Source: Arctopsyche grandis (lineage: Eukaryota; Arthropoda; Insecta; Trichoptera; Hydropsychidae). From it: a stretch of DNA of 64,000 nt. The number at the start of each line of letters is the position of its first letter. Within the stretch, counting starts at the first letter, position 1. The stretch is taken from contig NC_135355.1 of the NCBI RefSeq assembly GCF_051622035.1, forward strand, positions 9,858,501 through 9,922,500. The letters are read 5' to 3'. A program made the translations under genes and the position numbers. Below the pieces are notes generated by a model. It had not been told where the DNA came from. It did not search any database and saw only the letters and a program-made list of their open reading frames with translations. Shown here one piece after another: positions 22,701 to 38,100 of the stretch.

Positions 22701-25700
22701 ATTTATAATTATAGAAGTGGCTTTGGGCGTCATATTGTTGTCGACTGACGATTGTCCACAGACAATCCTAAATAATTTTAGCAATCAGTCGTATTTGATG
22801 CTTGGTGCTCGACGTATGTCCGATAAAAACTTCTCTGTTTGTTTATATTACTCGCAAGATGGGCAAGCATCGGTAAAAATTGCACAATGCATTCAAAAAC
22901 ACACAATAAACAACATGGGATACATTTTTATGTTTCCCATGTTGTTTATTGTGCGTTGTAGCGTATTTATAGAGACGTACCGCGTAATATGGACAACAAT
23001 TATTTATTCGTAAGGCCTTTCTATTATTATTACATTTCTCTGGATCTAGCGATCATTTTCTATTTTTCTTTATAGTGTCATTATATTATATAAGTGTTTA
23101 AGACATAATGGGAAAAAATGCTATAGATATTTTTTGATCGACTGGCTGGGTGGGCAGCCTTGACCTAGAGCAAATTATGTTTGTGTAATTTGTCATCAGT
23201 CACTCCAAGGGTGGAAACATCTTGTTTTCACCAAAACTCTTCATAATAAATTACTACATAATATACTACCATATAATACCATAATAATAAATTATTAGTA
23301 TGGTTATGAAAAAAAAAACACGAATATCATGTGGAGATATCGACGAAAATACGTAAAAATATAATGCTAAAATTAAGACGTTTCAAAAATCAGATCATCG
23401 AAAATATTAGTTGGTTTGAAAAAATCTTGTTTTCGTATGATACATCCATGGGTAGCAATCACCAGTGTTTATCGTGTGCCGTATGCCGCCCCCGACGGAT
23501 GCGCCTTTTCCAACGGTTTTCCCCCCCTCAAGCGTGAAAATGATTCCTGCAGATATATGTGTGTAGGGTGAATATATGCAGATAGGTAGATAGGGGGTGC
23601 AATATATGGGCAGATGTGCCATATCGATCGGGGTGTGCAGATACACAGCCGATGGCAATTACCACCGTTTGCTGTACAAGCACCGCAACACCACCGGATG
23701 TAGCGAAAACACCGTCTCGTTTTTAAATTGCTCTCAAGTATGCACTTGGAGTATGTACATACATACTTTGGAGTGAGACCATTAGGAGATATCAAAACGC
23801 CACGGAAAATCTTACCAATCGGTTTACGTGTTTAGTTGATGACAAAACATTTTTGAATTTACTCATCCAGAATATTCTGATTCGTGTCTATCAAACATCA
23901 TTCTGAACTACTTTTTTTGTTAAAATAACACAAATTTACACAGAACTTCTGGAGTACAATTATGGCAAGGGACTCGGCTCACGAAACGATTCCCTTAGAA
24001 CAAATCAGTGCGGAGCGTGCGGAAACAAATGATGAGGTCTTGGAATGTTGCATTCTCGATCGATTGTTCGACGAATAATTTAGAAGACTAGATTTTAAAG
24101 ACAAACAAGATGTTATTAAGAAAGGTAGGCCTACTTAGTATACTTCTATTAGCACAAAAATGAAAAATTATACTCATCTAATACTCAGTCGAGGTTGCTC
24201 AGTCGGAAGTATAAGTTTAAACTTGCAAAGCTATCGCCAGCCTCCATTTAGCTGCTGGACAAAATCCCTTTCAATTATTATTGTACTAGCTGAATCCCGT
24301 TCCCGTTCCCGTTCCCGTTTATCGATTTGTTTCGATAAGTGAATGTTTCAGTTTCAAATTAAATTATAGTAATGATAATTTGTCGGAAAAACACATTTGA
24401 AATTATTGCGTTGCAATGTCACTCATTCCTGTTTTCCTGTCCCCGTTTTTCGGCGATTTTTTTTACACACAGTAACTCATGTAAGTTTCATCGCAATCGT
24501 TGAAAGGTATAGGAACGCATACGCGACAGACAGATAAACATTGATTATATACATATATAATATAGATTAGTTTTACGTTTGTGTTGCACAATTTTATTCC
24601 ACATAATTTTTCTTTTCTCTGTCTGCCAAATGTTCATTCCATTTTTAACTGTGTATAACGTCGATCGCTATTTGTTTGCGCTCTAATAGTTTGGAAGGCG
24701 TAAGATGATAAATTTCAATGGAGCGATCATAGCCACCAGAAGTTCAATACTCTGCGAAGCTTTGCGGTACGTGATTGAACTAATGGACTCTATTAACCAT
24801 ATGTCTACGTCTGCCATCAGGCCTGGTACATGATGAACGTGACGGCTCCAGATGAACTCGGTCTCATTTATATGATTGTACATATATTACTAAAAACGTT
24901 TTCCAACTGCAAGTACAAGTTGAGTGATTTTATCTGTCCATTTCACTGTTGGCACAACTTAGATGTTGTGATGTGTTTATGCGACAGGAAGTTTTTATAG
25001 GTCGGTTAAATCACACCAATTGTCGAGAGAGCCAATTATTCTATAAAATCGATATATTGCCAGCCCCAGTAGGTATGGGAAACGCCATGATATGGTTCAT
25101 CCCCATTAGTTGGACGTTGATGGGTATCTCGAAAACGAGCGTGTGAACTCTCTTCCACCGATCTACAACATGGTCAGTTGCATGTGATGGTAACGTTTAT
25201 CGGTTGTTAACATTGTTTAATGGTTAACTGTGCAAGGTCAGGCTTCATCGATTATTGCAGTTGATACAAATATACATATGTACATACATATATTGCCATG
25301 GGAGAGTGATAAAATGGTCCGCGTGAGAATTATCGCCGTAACGAGAGGGAGCTTATATCAAACAAAGGGCAAATGTCATTGATATGCATGATGTTTATAT
25401 TGAGTGGCAATTGTTTTTTTAATTGAAATTAATCAGTATGCATTACTCATTTGGTAAAAAGTAAGAAGAGGTTAGTAAAAAAATGGTTCCATCTACGCTT
25501 CAAAGCATTCCGTTTTCTAATTAGTCGTGTGTGTTTGCTAGAATTTTCATGTAAGAATACGGGAAAATATTGTACCAAATATGTATAACATATTCCAACA
25601 TCAGTGAAGTCCAACCGCTCGGTATTCTCAGATAAGTTTGAATTATATAAGACAAATTATAATTCATTTAATTACTGCTTACTACTTAATTTGATAAACT

Positions 25701-28700
25701 CATCTGATCAAATTTTTAGTGGTTTATAACAAAGGTTTTGACCAGTTGCGTGCCATTATTGAACTAGATGCTAGAGGCTAGTCCTCTAAATTTTTTTACC
25801 TAAAATTGAAAAATATCAAAACTTCAAATATTATAAGTTCAAATCGTTGTCTATATTGTTATTGTTCACTCGGATTAGCGGTTCAGATACCGCAGTCGTA
25901 GCGGATTGTTAAGCTTAGACTTGGCTTAGACCGCACTAGGCGGCACTGCGCTGCAGCGACGCAGCGCGGCCAAATATTGTTTGTATTCAATTGCATGAGA
26001 TAGAACGCACTATGAGGGGCGCGACACTGCGCGTCAGAGTTGCTTTTTGTACCAACTATGATGTGCTGCGCTGCGTCGTTGTAGCGCACTGTCGCCTAAT
26101 GCGTTCAAACGTTTATGGTATGGTCCTCCGCGTCGTTTACTTGCACGGACTCGCGGTCTATATTTTGTTCCCTTTGCGGTACTGGCGAATTGTTATGTAT
26201 AGGCGTTCTGTCGAAGACAATTTGTTTTAATTTGCTCGTCTCCAAGCATTTATCGATTTTTCACAAATAATATTCTGATTTGTGTATATCAAACATAATT
26301 CTAATCCGTTTTTTTGTTGTTAAAATAACACATATTTACATAAAACTTTTTGAGTACTAACATACTTATCACTAGAGTGCGGACCCAAAGCGCACCGCAC
26401 CGTTCATAGTTCATTTTTTGTAAATGCTTTGTTAAAGGTTTGCCGAACCTTTTTTTTTGCACTCTAGCTTTGTAAATAGAGCCAAACCGCCCCGATTCCT
26501 GGAAAAAGCACGCTCTCTATCCGCAGTCTACTTATCACCAGAGATCGGTGGACAAGTTGCGTTTGCCCACAAAAAATGGTTCTCTATTATCAAATACTGT
26601 TGTCCTACAAATCAAGAGAGCAAAAAAAGGTTGACATAGTCAACCATTTTTTGTGCCATTTCTTGAACCGATATCTGCTCATCAGTCATCAGTCATCACT
26701 TCGAGACATAAACTCAAAACTAAAACTCATTCACTTTTCATGCTCTTAATTTTGTAGATGCTGCTTTTGATTTTGTTTTTACCAGTTATGATCGGCGTTT
26801 GCACGTACACAGCCCTTACCCGCCCCAACAAAGAATAAAAACCTTGCAAAAGACTCGAGGTCTCTCGAACGAGTTATCCGCTTGAATTCGCATGTATCAT
26901 TCGTATGTGCTACTGAAGAAGCAGAGTAGAGTCAGAGTTAGAGGTCTACTAGTCATTTAGAATGTTTAAAACATAACCCATTTTCAAAAAAGGTTGTTAA
27001 TCGCTATTTTATGCATAACGTATATACCGGCAGCTCTAATTAGATAGTTCATTTGAATAAAAACGGTAAAGTTCCATTGAACGGAACGAAACGGAACGTA
27101 ACGCGTTCGAGTGGGCGACTCACTATAGAACGGTGAATGGGTTTTATTTTATAAAGAACTTGATATTTTTTTATCGTTGCAGTTTATCATGATTTTCATT
27201 TTTTTTTCACACACCGTACGTAGTACGAAACAGCTGTTTTATTAGCAAAATATTGTCATAGGAAGCATGTGCCCGTCACTGTCGTAAATAAGTTGTAGCA
27301 CATTCCGTGTATTTTCGAAGAATCTTCTATCTACTGTTGCCTTTCTGTTTTCTCTGTTGTGGTTGTGACAAATTTGTGTTTGAGCACGTGTCCGATGGTC
27401 GTACCTTGTGTAAATATTGTGCGACCGATCCCCAAATAAACGTGCGTGGTTTCACAAGGACTTGTTTGGTTTCGGATGTCTCCAGAACGACCCCACTTCC
27501 CGTTTCCGCAGGCCGTGTGACTTCTTCCCTCGCACCTGGACTTTTTTCTTTGTTTTTGTAATATTGAAATGTCGAGAGGATTCCAGAGGATGGATCCTAT
27601 AATAATTACGTATCAGTCACCTTCAAACCTGTCCGTGCTGGAGAAAAAGCTTCACATCCGTGTGTATTATATAATAAAAAAAAAACATTTGGATTCCTTT
27701 GTCTCTTTCGGTAACTTGCACCGACATGTTGAACGCCTGTGTAAACTTGGAGTCAGGTTCGAGTTAATCAGATTTGACTCGTAAGCTATTTTCTACTAGA
27801 TCTTTATTGGGTGGGTGATATTAAGATGCCAGTGTGATCCGTCGTTTTGAATCCTCTGGAGTGGTCTAATGCAGCGTGTTGTGGATAATCTATATTTGGA
27901 TTTGTGAGCCGTGTGCGCATTTATTTGGGTTGCGATTCTCAGAGGTGGTAAGCAGGTTTTTACTCGTGCGCGGTTTGTGGTCCTTTCTATTTCGAAAGAC
28001 GGATTCTTTTTTAGTGACAGTCTTTTTATCTGTTCGTAGTTGCGTCATCTACGACGCTCCCATCTCGTGAAGTCATCCTACGTTTTTTCCATCATCCTTT
28101 TACTATGTTGTTATTAAGTTGTGTGTACGATTCGCGTCATCGGCGTTAGGTCATTCGCTTTTTTTCTACATTAAAAATTCGTCTAAGTGCTTGCGCGTAT
28201 CCTAAAGAAGGCGTGCCCGTTATTCAAAGTCATTTCATAAACAAAAAAATAACGAATTATCGTAACTATGTAGGGAGTACAGGTTAGGAAAGTTTTGGGT
28301 CAGAGTTGGTATCGTGGAAAATCTCTGTTTTAGGACGATGCGCGTGAGCTATAAATCTCGCGTGAAATTGTTTAGGCTTTCACACACCTATACAAAAACG
28401 TGACCCTCTCTCTATTAAGGGTAAAAAAGGAACCATTTACATCAGAAACGCCGCTTTGAATTCCTCCAAAGTTTCGTAGGTGGTCCTAAATAGGGGGTAT
28501 GTCTAATTCGGTATTCCGTGACTTCAAAGATACACTATCGAGATGGTGGAACGTGCACGTATGAGAATTGTACAATTATGAAAGCACCGATTTACAGTCG
28601 AAATCTTATTGGGCTGCGACACTTCTTGACCCATTACCGACCGTGCGAAATGTTCACTTTGCGGAACGATTTTTAATTTTCACACGACTATCGCCCGGAT

Positions 28701-31700
28701 GGGGAATAACGCCATTGTTTGTAGCCGCAGACCGTGACAAGAACAATTTCTTCGACCACCCCTCTCACACCCTCGGCTACAAATCGGGTCTTCTGCTACG
28801 TCTCTCTCTACCTATATGTCTTTGTGTGAGAACGTTTTTCTTTTCTGGTTGTAATACATCTCGTGCGTGTACTCCGTGGGCATCGGCCCGTGACTAGGCA
28901 AGAGATGGTTTGATGATTTTTATTTTTTTTTTCATTCGGGCTCATCGGCCGCGTTGACCTGCCCGTTGTAAACTCTTGGAGGCTGCGGGATGAATTGTCA
29001 GCGTGTAGTGCGTAGTAGTAGTAAGACCACATCGTTGGTCGTTGACCTTCCAGATCATCACAGATCGTCTTTCTAGCTCTTGCGTTCATCCACGGTCGCT
29101 CCTTCCAGTTTGTTTTTTTTTTACGCGTCGCTCCGAGGCACTCGTGGCAGTAGTATGTCAACTTTCTTAAAATTTGACGTACTACTTGTACAATATTCAA
29201 TTCAGAAAAATAATCACCCGTGTTGCATTATCATTATTTCTTATGGGATAGAGGGGAGAAAAAGCTCGTTTGAATTGAAAGTGGAACAAGTGTGATGTCT
29301 AACCCACTATCATTCAAAGTTGGATACTACGAGTACTGATCTAGAGCAAGTTGAGTACTCGTGACTATGAACATTGCGTGTCAGGTTTCATTTGAAGCAT
29401 ATTGTTATATTTTATGATTTTTCTTTTTCTGCCGTATGAATTTTTGTCAAATTAACCGTTTAATGCTTTCGTCGATATATATGTATGCATACCCAATGCT
29501 ATATTGTTATGCAAAATGTAAAGTGACTCCAGTAAATGCCCTTTGGACGTCGAAGTTCACGTCTATGATCCAACAATGGGATTGAGTCGAGTTTATTCTG
29601 AACCCTCTCTTGACCGCCGGTCATCATATCAATGACAATGGGTCGCATATACAAAGACTTTCTTGACCAGAATGTGGACTCTCGAACGACATCTCTATTC
29701 TCCTATCTACAATTATCACCGGACTTTTGCTCTATTATCGTCTATTTTACTCGATAAACGCCACAATTTATGTTCAGATCTCCCCTGCTACAATCCTACT
29801 TGGGTACATTCATTTGAATTACAATTGTAATGCGAGAGTCCGAAACTTCCATTGTGTTGAATCGTACAAAGGGTTACAACTTGGTTGCCTTTTCGGTTTT
29901 TAATTGTAATTTTTCTCTATATTCGCGACAAATTTAGCTATCAGACTTGGCGACACGTGAATGTTTGCCGTTTTAGATAAGCAATTTTGCAGCACGTGCT
30001 TGTTTCTACTACATATATTACTATATTCGTTTACGTGAATGAATGAAATTCGATGCTAAACAAAAAATCTGTTATTATTGCGAGTGCAAACCGGTCGTTC
30101 GCGCGATCTTTTTACATTTTGATTCTATACAACCATTCCTAGTATTTTTACATACCTCCTTTACGTTTCATTCTTTCTGAATTTCTCATTGCTTCGTTAT
30201 CAACTGTTTTTGTGCATATTTAACGGATAATTAACTGGGAAGATTGACTTTGAGGACTATGGTATACATATCTTCGATGATACCCATCAAGGCGTAGTCA
30301 GATAGAGATGGATACATATTTGAAGTCACTCTAGGGGGATGACCGGGTGTGTAGAGAAGGAATCTATCCGAGTTGGTCAGAACACATCCAAATATGAGAC
30401 CGATGTGTCACCGGTATTCATCACTATTGTCTCGTAGTTGTAAAGTAGATATGTTCGTATCGACGTTTTAAATTTTTCTTTACACTCAAAGACGCCTTAC
30501 AGTATTTCCTATACATCACTCATTCGATTATGTAGCCTGGACTAATCTATATAACTAATTGGAACAAACATCTGGGGTTGGTTGCTAGGAATCGTAGACC
30601 CTACATATGCTTCAAGCTAAAAATACTTGCGAAGCACCTGGATGTTTAGAACAAAACTATGCGTTCGTAATCTACCTATCGTCTATTTTGAATACAATGC
30701 TCATTTCATTGAATTCAATGAATCTCAAACTCGATTCCGCTGCATTTGTTCGGCGGTAATGCACCAGGAAGATATCCTGTACATTCGGGTTTCTTAACCC
30801 CGAACAACTAAAAATACACATGCATTCAGTCCTTCCCCCTACGACAAATATGTAGTCAGTAGGTAGCTATGCTCAATGAACTTTAAACGGATGTACTTCT
30901 AAATTTCCTTGCACGTGTTTAAATAAAAGTGCACATGCTACAATAACTTCTTTCACAAGAGCTTCATATGTATTCATTATCAACTCTTCAATTATCAACG
31001 AAAAATCTTCAAAAATCGATAACCCCACCCTGGCCATACGCAAAAATGGTGGGACATGCCGAGCAGTGCTAGTTTTTTCATTATCATGTTTGGCGTGATA
31101 AATGAACTAGTGAACCCGAATTTGTCGCTCATGTATGGGAAAACGGGTGTGTGACCCCTCACATTCGAAACAGGGGGGTCTTTAACCCCTCTTTTGGATT
31201 ATTTATATGTGTATTTTTTCTTGATCGGTCCAATGCTGCGAGAGCGTGCCATTTCGACCGTGAAAATAATTACATCACCAAATGGATAACACCCCGAAGT
31301 ACATATATGTATACCAATGTGTACTTTTTTGTAAGTAAGTCAAGTGATGTGATATTTTTTCATTTTGTATTTCGAGATGTGAGATTTTTTGACATTTGCC
31401 GATGGAACGAGTGTGTCCGTCTACCTCTTTGATGATTTTAAATTCAGCGAATCGGTGCTAATTACAATAATGTCACGTGAGGATGCAAGTTGTGGGTGCA
31501 GGTGAATTACGCATTATACTTGCGTAAAATGTACATGCTATCGCATTCACCCCCCACCCCCCACTTGACCTGCTATGGCCAATTACATTTCGTTTCAGTT
31601 TCGCATTGCATTTTGGTCAAGACATACAACATTATTCGTACGTATAGCGGTCGATAGAATTTGACTTTTATTTTTTGTAAAAAAAATATGAAAACTCAAC

Positions 31701-34700
31701 TACGTACATTTCACATTGTCTTTTCAGTTAGCCAACTATAAATCTCGATTCCTATTGGTTGAAAAACTTAGTTATGAACATATGTACGTATGATCTCACA
31801 TCTTTGAAAATTTTCCAATTTGAGTATGTACATACATATGTATATGTATACATATGTATGTACGTGGTCATGGTTTCCTGTGCTTCACTTGGTGTAAATT
31901 GTAAGCCAATTAATCGGCCCCCCCTCAATTGAGGGGCGTGTGCAGTTTATCCTCCACGGGGATATCGGGTCCTGTGTGACCGGAGGACGGTTATGAGCTG
32001 CATGTGCAATTGTGCAATTGCGATGTGCAACCGTGAGCTAGGTCGGTGACGTGCACGCTTGTCAATCATGTTTCCATCCCTCCACGACAGTGATGCACTT
32101 TCGCTTTATTCAAATATTCCAACGGTCCCACGATTGCAATCCATCATATCGGTTGAAGTGTGGATGTCAGGACCTGTATTCTCAACTTGGTTGATTTATG
32201 ATGTTGCAATGCAAACTTCAACTTTTTTCGCATAGGTCAGTTATCTTGGATATGTCCTATTGATTTGTTGGAATCAATTATGAATTGTACATACATACAT
32301 ATTAATATTGAGCGGGGCTATGCAGTCGAAGTCGTCAATAAAAGAAGCTTATAAAAATCGAGCGACTCCGATTCTCATTATATACGACATTTACATATAT
32401 GTACATATACGACTTTTGACTCGCCAATACTCAATTTCTTCTATCTTAATCTCAAATTTAGGTTAAATTGAGGAGAGTTACGATATTTGTCAAATGCGTA
32501 CATAAAAATTCATAAATAGTTTCATGAATATAATGATATATGCAGTTGATTTTCATATAAATATTTAGTTGACGTTTGCCATATAAACAAGTTTTTCGCG
32601 GCTTGTCTTATTGACATTATTCTTTTGAAGTTCGTTTTAATGAAACATTAAATTTGAATTTGGTTGTTTATAGGAATATCATCATCATCTACAGCCATTC
32701 AGCAACCACTGATGGATACCTCTCCAACACGCTTCCACTCGTCTCTTCTTTGAGCAACTCTCACCCATCTCATCCCATTTTTACTTTATCTACAAATTGT
32801 AGATACATACATAGTAACAATAGATGAAGTTTTGTGATCATGCGAAAATTTGAACTCGATATTTTGACTGATTCGAACTCAGAATCTAGAAAATCTAGAA
32901 AAAATGTGTCTGTGTATATTGGGGATTTTTTGAACACCGTTGATCCTATCTTCCTGAAACTTATCGGTTACTGAAATTCTTATCGACACGACTTCAAATT
33001 TTTTCAAAATTTTAAGTTGACCGGAAATGATACCTCTTTTTATAGGTGACCTCTTTTGTTTAAGTTTTTTGAATTCAATTATCTCCCAAACTGCTAACCG
33101 AATCCGACTGAACTTTTTTATACATATATGTAATATAAATTATAAATTCTATACTCCAATATTTTTAATTTCATCCACCCATCTTCCTTGTGGCCTTCAT
33201 TTGCACCCCTTTACATTCTCTCGGTTACCATTTGAGAACTTTCATTCGTTCTTCTAGCTACGAAATCCGCCTATTGCCATTTCAATCTCTTTATCAAAAA
33301 ACAAACACACTTCTCATCATCAAATTTATATTGAAAACTACTAGAATTTTGACAATTTGTGTTGAAATCCTTGAAAGCTAGACAGCGACTTGATTTGCAT
33401 CGAGAATAATACTCCTTTTTGTTTGCATGTATGAAATCAAATCAGCAATTCTAAATAACTGACCATTCACACGAAAAAAGTGTTCGGATATTCAATGGAA
33501 TGTGTATTTTCTTATAAAGACAACCGCACATAAAAGAATATTTTAACAACAAAAGACTTCAATAAGTATCGGGCTTCTGTGCATGCACTTTTCCTCTCCC
33601 GACCGGGGATATATAATAGTGCATCGTTGATCGGCTGACCCGTGGATTCCGAATGTCGGTTAATCAAGAAAAACCTGTCGTCAAGTGAGCGCGAGAGAGT
33701 TATGGGAAACAGCATCCCGACAACGACACAGATTAACCGACAATGGGAACACACCTATTCATCCCTTTGTTCTGAAAACGTTTACCGACTCTTCTATGTG
33801 GGGCAGCAGTGCAACGGGAGGGGAACTGCATTGTTGCATACTGAATCGCTTGCATTGGCGCAAAAATTACACAACGCTCTTTCACGCTTGCTTGCGCGAC
33901 TTGCATACCAATTGGAAGCTGCGTCCGACGCGGAGAGGGGGTTAGTTTACAATCTTGCAGTTGATTTTTTTTCAAATTGAAATTACAGGGGTTAATTTTA
34001 TCAACCTTATGATGCGGGCCAACGGCTTATTTTCATTAAAAGTAAACACTACTTTATTGTATTTATTAAAGCCCTAGCACTAGACGTGCATTTTGCATCC
34101 ACTGCACATATGTACATATCCAGCAATATGGCTCGGTGATTGCATTTATGTTAAGCACCGAGAGGCTATCGGGATCGATCCCGTGCTAATCTTTAATGCT
34201 GCTGGTCAGACTTGAATATTTGTGACTCCAAGTCGATCGTTTCCTATACGGTTTACGAACACGAAATTAACAAATAATTTTCCTGTACGGATTAATTAAT
34301 TGTTAATTTCGTGTTCTTCAGCGATCACAGCGAAATACAGCGATTTGTGTAATTAATTGTATAGCAAGGCGCATTGGGGTGTACCAGTTAGGTCTCCCTG
34401 GAATATATCTATGTAAAAATAAAATATGTATATACATACATGTCTTAAAATAAAATGTATGGATGCATTAAACCTGTAATTTTGTTTGAGATTATACTAT
34501 ACCTACTATACTTGAACGTTTTTGACTCGTGGGAATTCTTCGACCAATTCGATTGCAGTAAGTGTAATATCAAAATTGTCACGATGCTATTTGAAATGTT
34601 GGTTCTCATAAAAGTGTAAGTTTTATTACTTGAAACGAGTTCTGTCAATTTTCAGGACTAGAATTGATTTTAACGACTTGCAACCGGTTGTTTACGATCT

Positions 34701-35084
34701 TGGTCAAATTATTTACTTTAGACGAGCCCCTCTTATGCAAGTGGTCTGGAAATTGTCGTTTGATATATTTAAAGGAAGACTCTTAGGGTACTTGCGGAGG
34801 GAACAAGTGTCAACGTATCGTAAAGTGGTGCATCATGTATAAATCTACAGACATACCCAGTGCTATCTTGGGTTCATTTACTATCCTCGAAATAAGCTAT
34901 GATATAATGATTAATGAAAATTCCATCAAGCATCATCTTTAAACAATTAGATTGTCAAGAATTTTTGTTTGCCACGGAAATGATGTATGACACATACATA
35001 TGTACATACCGCTTCTTGACCAACTTCCTGCTACTCGGTTCATATAATATTTATCATTTATGATTAGATTTAGGGCGAAAACAC

Positions 35085-35176
<92 letters not shown>

Positions 35177-38100
35177 TCATGTCGAAAAAAATACAGATGA
35201 TTCTACAGAATGTTAAAAAAATGATTTTAAACTATTCCAATTTCTTTCTGAAAAATTTGTCCTTTTCTCACAACAAAGTAAAAGCTGGCGGACTTAACCC
35301 TTTTTCAAACATTTGAAAGAACTGTATAGATCAGTTTAAGATGTGAAGAACGTATTTTTAGATTTGGAAGCTACCGTTTTTTAACATCCACTTTGTACAC
35401 ATGCTTCATCGTTATTATGGCCACCTGTAAAATTTTAATCCTTTCGGTTTTTATGTATTGGTCTGTAGTGATTTGGTGATTTTTTTTCTGAGCTGCTGGC
35501 GGTCTGTCGACAAAGAAAGGTTTATTGTAGTGTGTTGGCCGCCGAGTTTTAAATTCCAGTAGCCGATCCAAAGTCGTTTGTCAAGAGATACCGAGTCCTT
35601 GGTTCCGACCAGAAGCCAATTTACCCTTGAGCACCAATAAAAACAACCTTATAAAACACCTTTCAATACAAAGTAATTCTCGCTCGAACCTTTGTATATT
35701 ATTTTCCTCTTTTGTGAGCGGGACGGGACGGGACACCTTTTCTTTCGATAAGACGGAAATTCTTTTATATTTTTTATTTTATATACGTATTATTTTTCCG
35801 TCCGGTTCTGCTTATATGCTATTTTTCACTCTCGCATAAATCATCATTATGAATGGGAATTATTCAATTTCTTTGATGCGCCTCGTTTCAATGCCCTACA
35901 TTTGTACTTCATATATCCATTTTTTCATTGCTTGTGTTTTTGAATCACAAGTAAATAATATTAATTTTCATAATATTAATCAAGCTTGCTCGTTTGTGTT
36001 ATCTTGTGTTCTGTTTAAATTTGAATGTCGTTCTACATACATATGTATGTATGCAGATTCAAATCACATGTCGAGGCGAACCTTGAATGTGTTGACATTC
36101 GTGGTTTTTTTCTTGTACTTTTTCAGAATAAGTAAATTTTCAGGAGTAAATTTAAAGCTAATACGCTTCCATATGACGTATTCTTGCGGTGTGCGAAGAC
36201 AGTTTTAAATTTCCCTTTTGGAATTTTTCAATAAAAGAAGATTATTATTATTTATTTATTCAATCGAACTCTAGAGTTCGCCCCAAAGTGACAAGTGTAC
36301 TAATAACGATCAAGAAACACTAAATAATATATAAATACATAAATACATAACTATTATTATATATTTTTACATTATATACGACACTTTTGGTCAAACATTG
36401 CAAGGATTTATACGATACGAATTCATACAAACATCATCCACATAGATATCTATTGAGAAATTTTTGCAGCGTTTGCAGAGATTTGCAAGAAAGATAGGAA
36501 AGTAGATGCCAAATTTTTACAGGAACCGTTTCAATGAAAATCAGAAAAATTGGCAAACTCTGATATGAAACGATCGACCTGGAATCAAAAACAAAAGTCT
36601 ATCCAGCAGCCACTAGTGGGTCTCGAGCCCGTGACCACTCCACTCGAAAGCATAATATGCTAACCACTAGGCCACGCTGCTGGTTGCACTTCGTTTAAAA
36701 GAAACATAAGAAAAAAAAGACGCGACAAAACCACTTAAACTCTCTAAACATATTTTTTTCAAATAAGTAACCCAAGGAAGGAAAAAAGTTTTAAAGAATA
36801 GAGATGCGATGTATGTACATAGATGATGGTTGTTTCATATTGGATATTGGAGTTTGGGTCTATAATTTGGACTCCCAAATTACAGACCCAAATCTGTAAT
36901 TCTCTCTTGATAGAAAGAGTTCAAAAAATTTTTCTCAGATGCCTTTATATGAAGAAATATAAATATTACCCCTATTTATTTCCCACTGCCTTTTTACAAG
37001 GTAGGCTTTGACTACCTTGTAAAAAGGTATCTTCGAGAAGAATTATTGCCATTTCCAAATAGTTATTTTGGAGTATTAAAGGGAAGAATCGACAACTCTT
37101 TGATTTTATTGGAATTTACGGCGCCTGAATGCGGTAGAGCTTTGCGGCATCATTTACTTTTCCAACCTATTCCTGCGAAAACGTCTGCTTTCAATAACTC
37201 GTCTCTTGTAAAGGCCATCCGGTTCCTTAATGTGATTGATGAGCATTTGGACCTGTTCAATTGTCATGTCGATGAGCTGGTTAGTTTCTTGAGATTCAAT
37301 ACGAGACTATTTGAATGGGATGAATGATCGGAATTTTTATTGTTTTTATTTTGTTATTTTCTTTCTTTTGTTTTTTAAAACTGGTATGACGCTTTGGGGC
37401 AACCTGTTAGGTCACACAAGTCATTTTATTGTTATTATTATTATAAATAATAAATTAAATAAATAAATATACCCGAGTATTAAATCGGTTGAAACCATTT
37501 TTTACAAGTGGCCTAACACATTTGTCCACGGCTGTATATAATTAGCCATTTTTTCATTCTACAATATATCATCATCTATATAATATACGTATAATTTTAC
37601 GAAAGAGACTTTGTATGTAAGGTTTGTTGGAAACATCGAAAACAAATAAAAATTTCTAATACAAATACCGAGCGAAGCCGGATAATACATTGATACGATT
37701 TAAAAAATCTACTCTATTCGTGACGATAAATCAACTGGTTCGATGAAAGCTTTACACTGTTCTGAATACGATACGATACGATACGATACTCATCGAACTG
37801 GTTATTCGAATCTGTTTATTTTGTAATAATTCGTCTTGTCTCCACGAATCGATGATTCGATGAATTTCGTTGTTATTGTTTGTATTTAGTGTTTGTGCTA
37901 GCGGTGAAAGCGTTGAACGTTCCTCGCAAGCCGCCACAGGTAGTGGCGGCTTGGGGTTAACCACCTCATGGATGCTGGTCACTGACTGGCCGAGACCACC
38001 TCACCCAATAATATCCAATGTCCGACACACCGACCTGGAACTCTTTGTTTTCACGCACATCTTAACTCGCTTTGACGCTTCGGTAGATCGTCGTTTTGTG

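Noticed and set aside
22591..23013. 140-codon open frame after the RTE fragment
   Set aside because: Only its first codons are RTE-like; the rest has no recognisable motif and contains the 19-bp palindrome.
27116..27128. CGACTCACTATAG, identical to 13 bases of the T7 RNA polymerase promoter
   Set aside because: The TAATA start and GGG initiation bases are missing, and no vector sequence is around it. Most likely chance; vector contamination is not supported.
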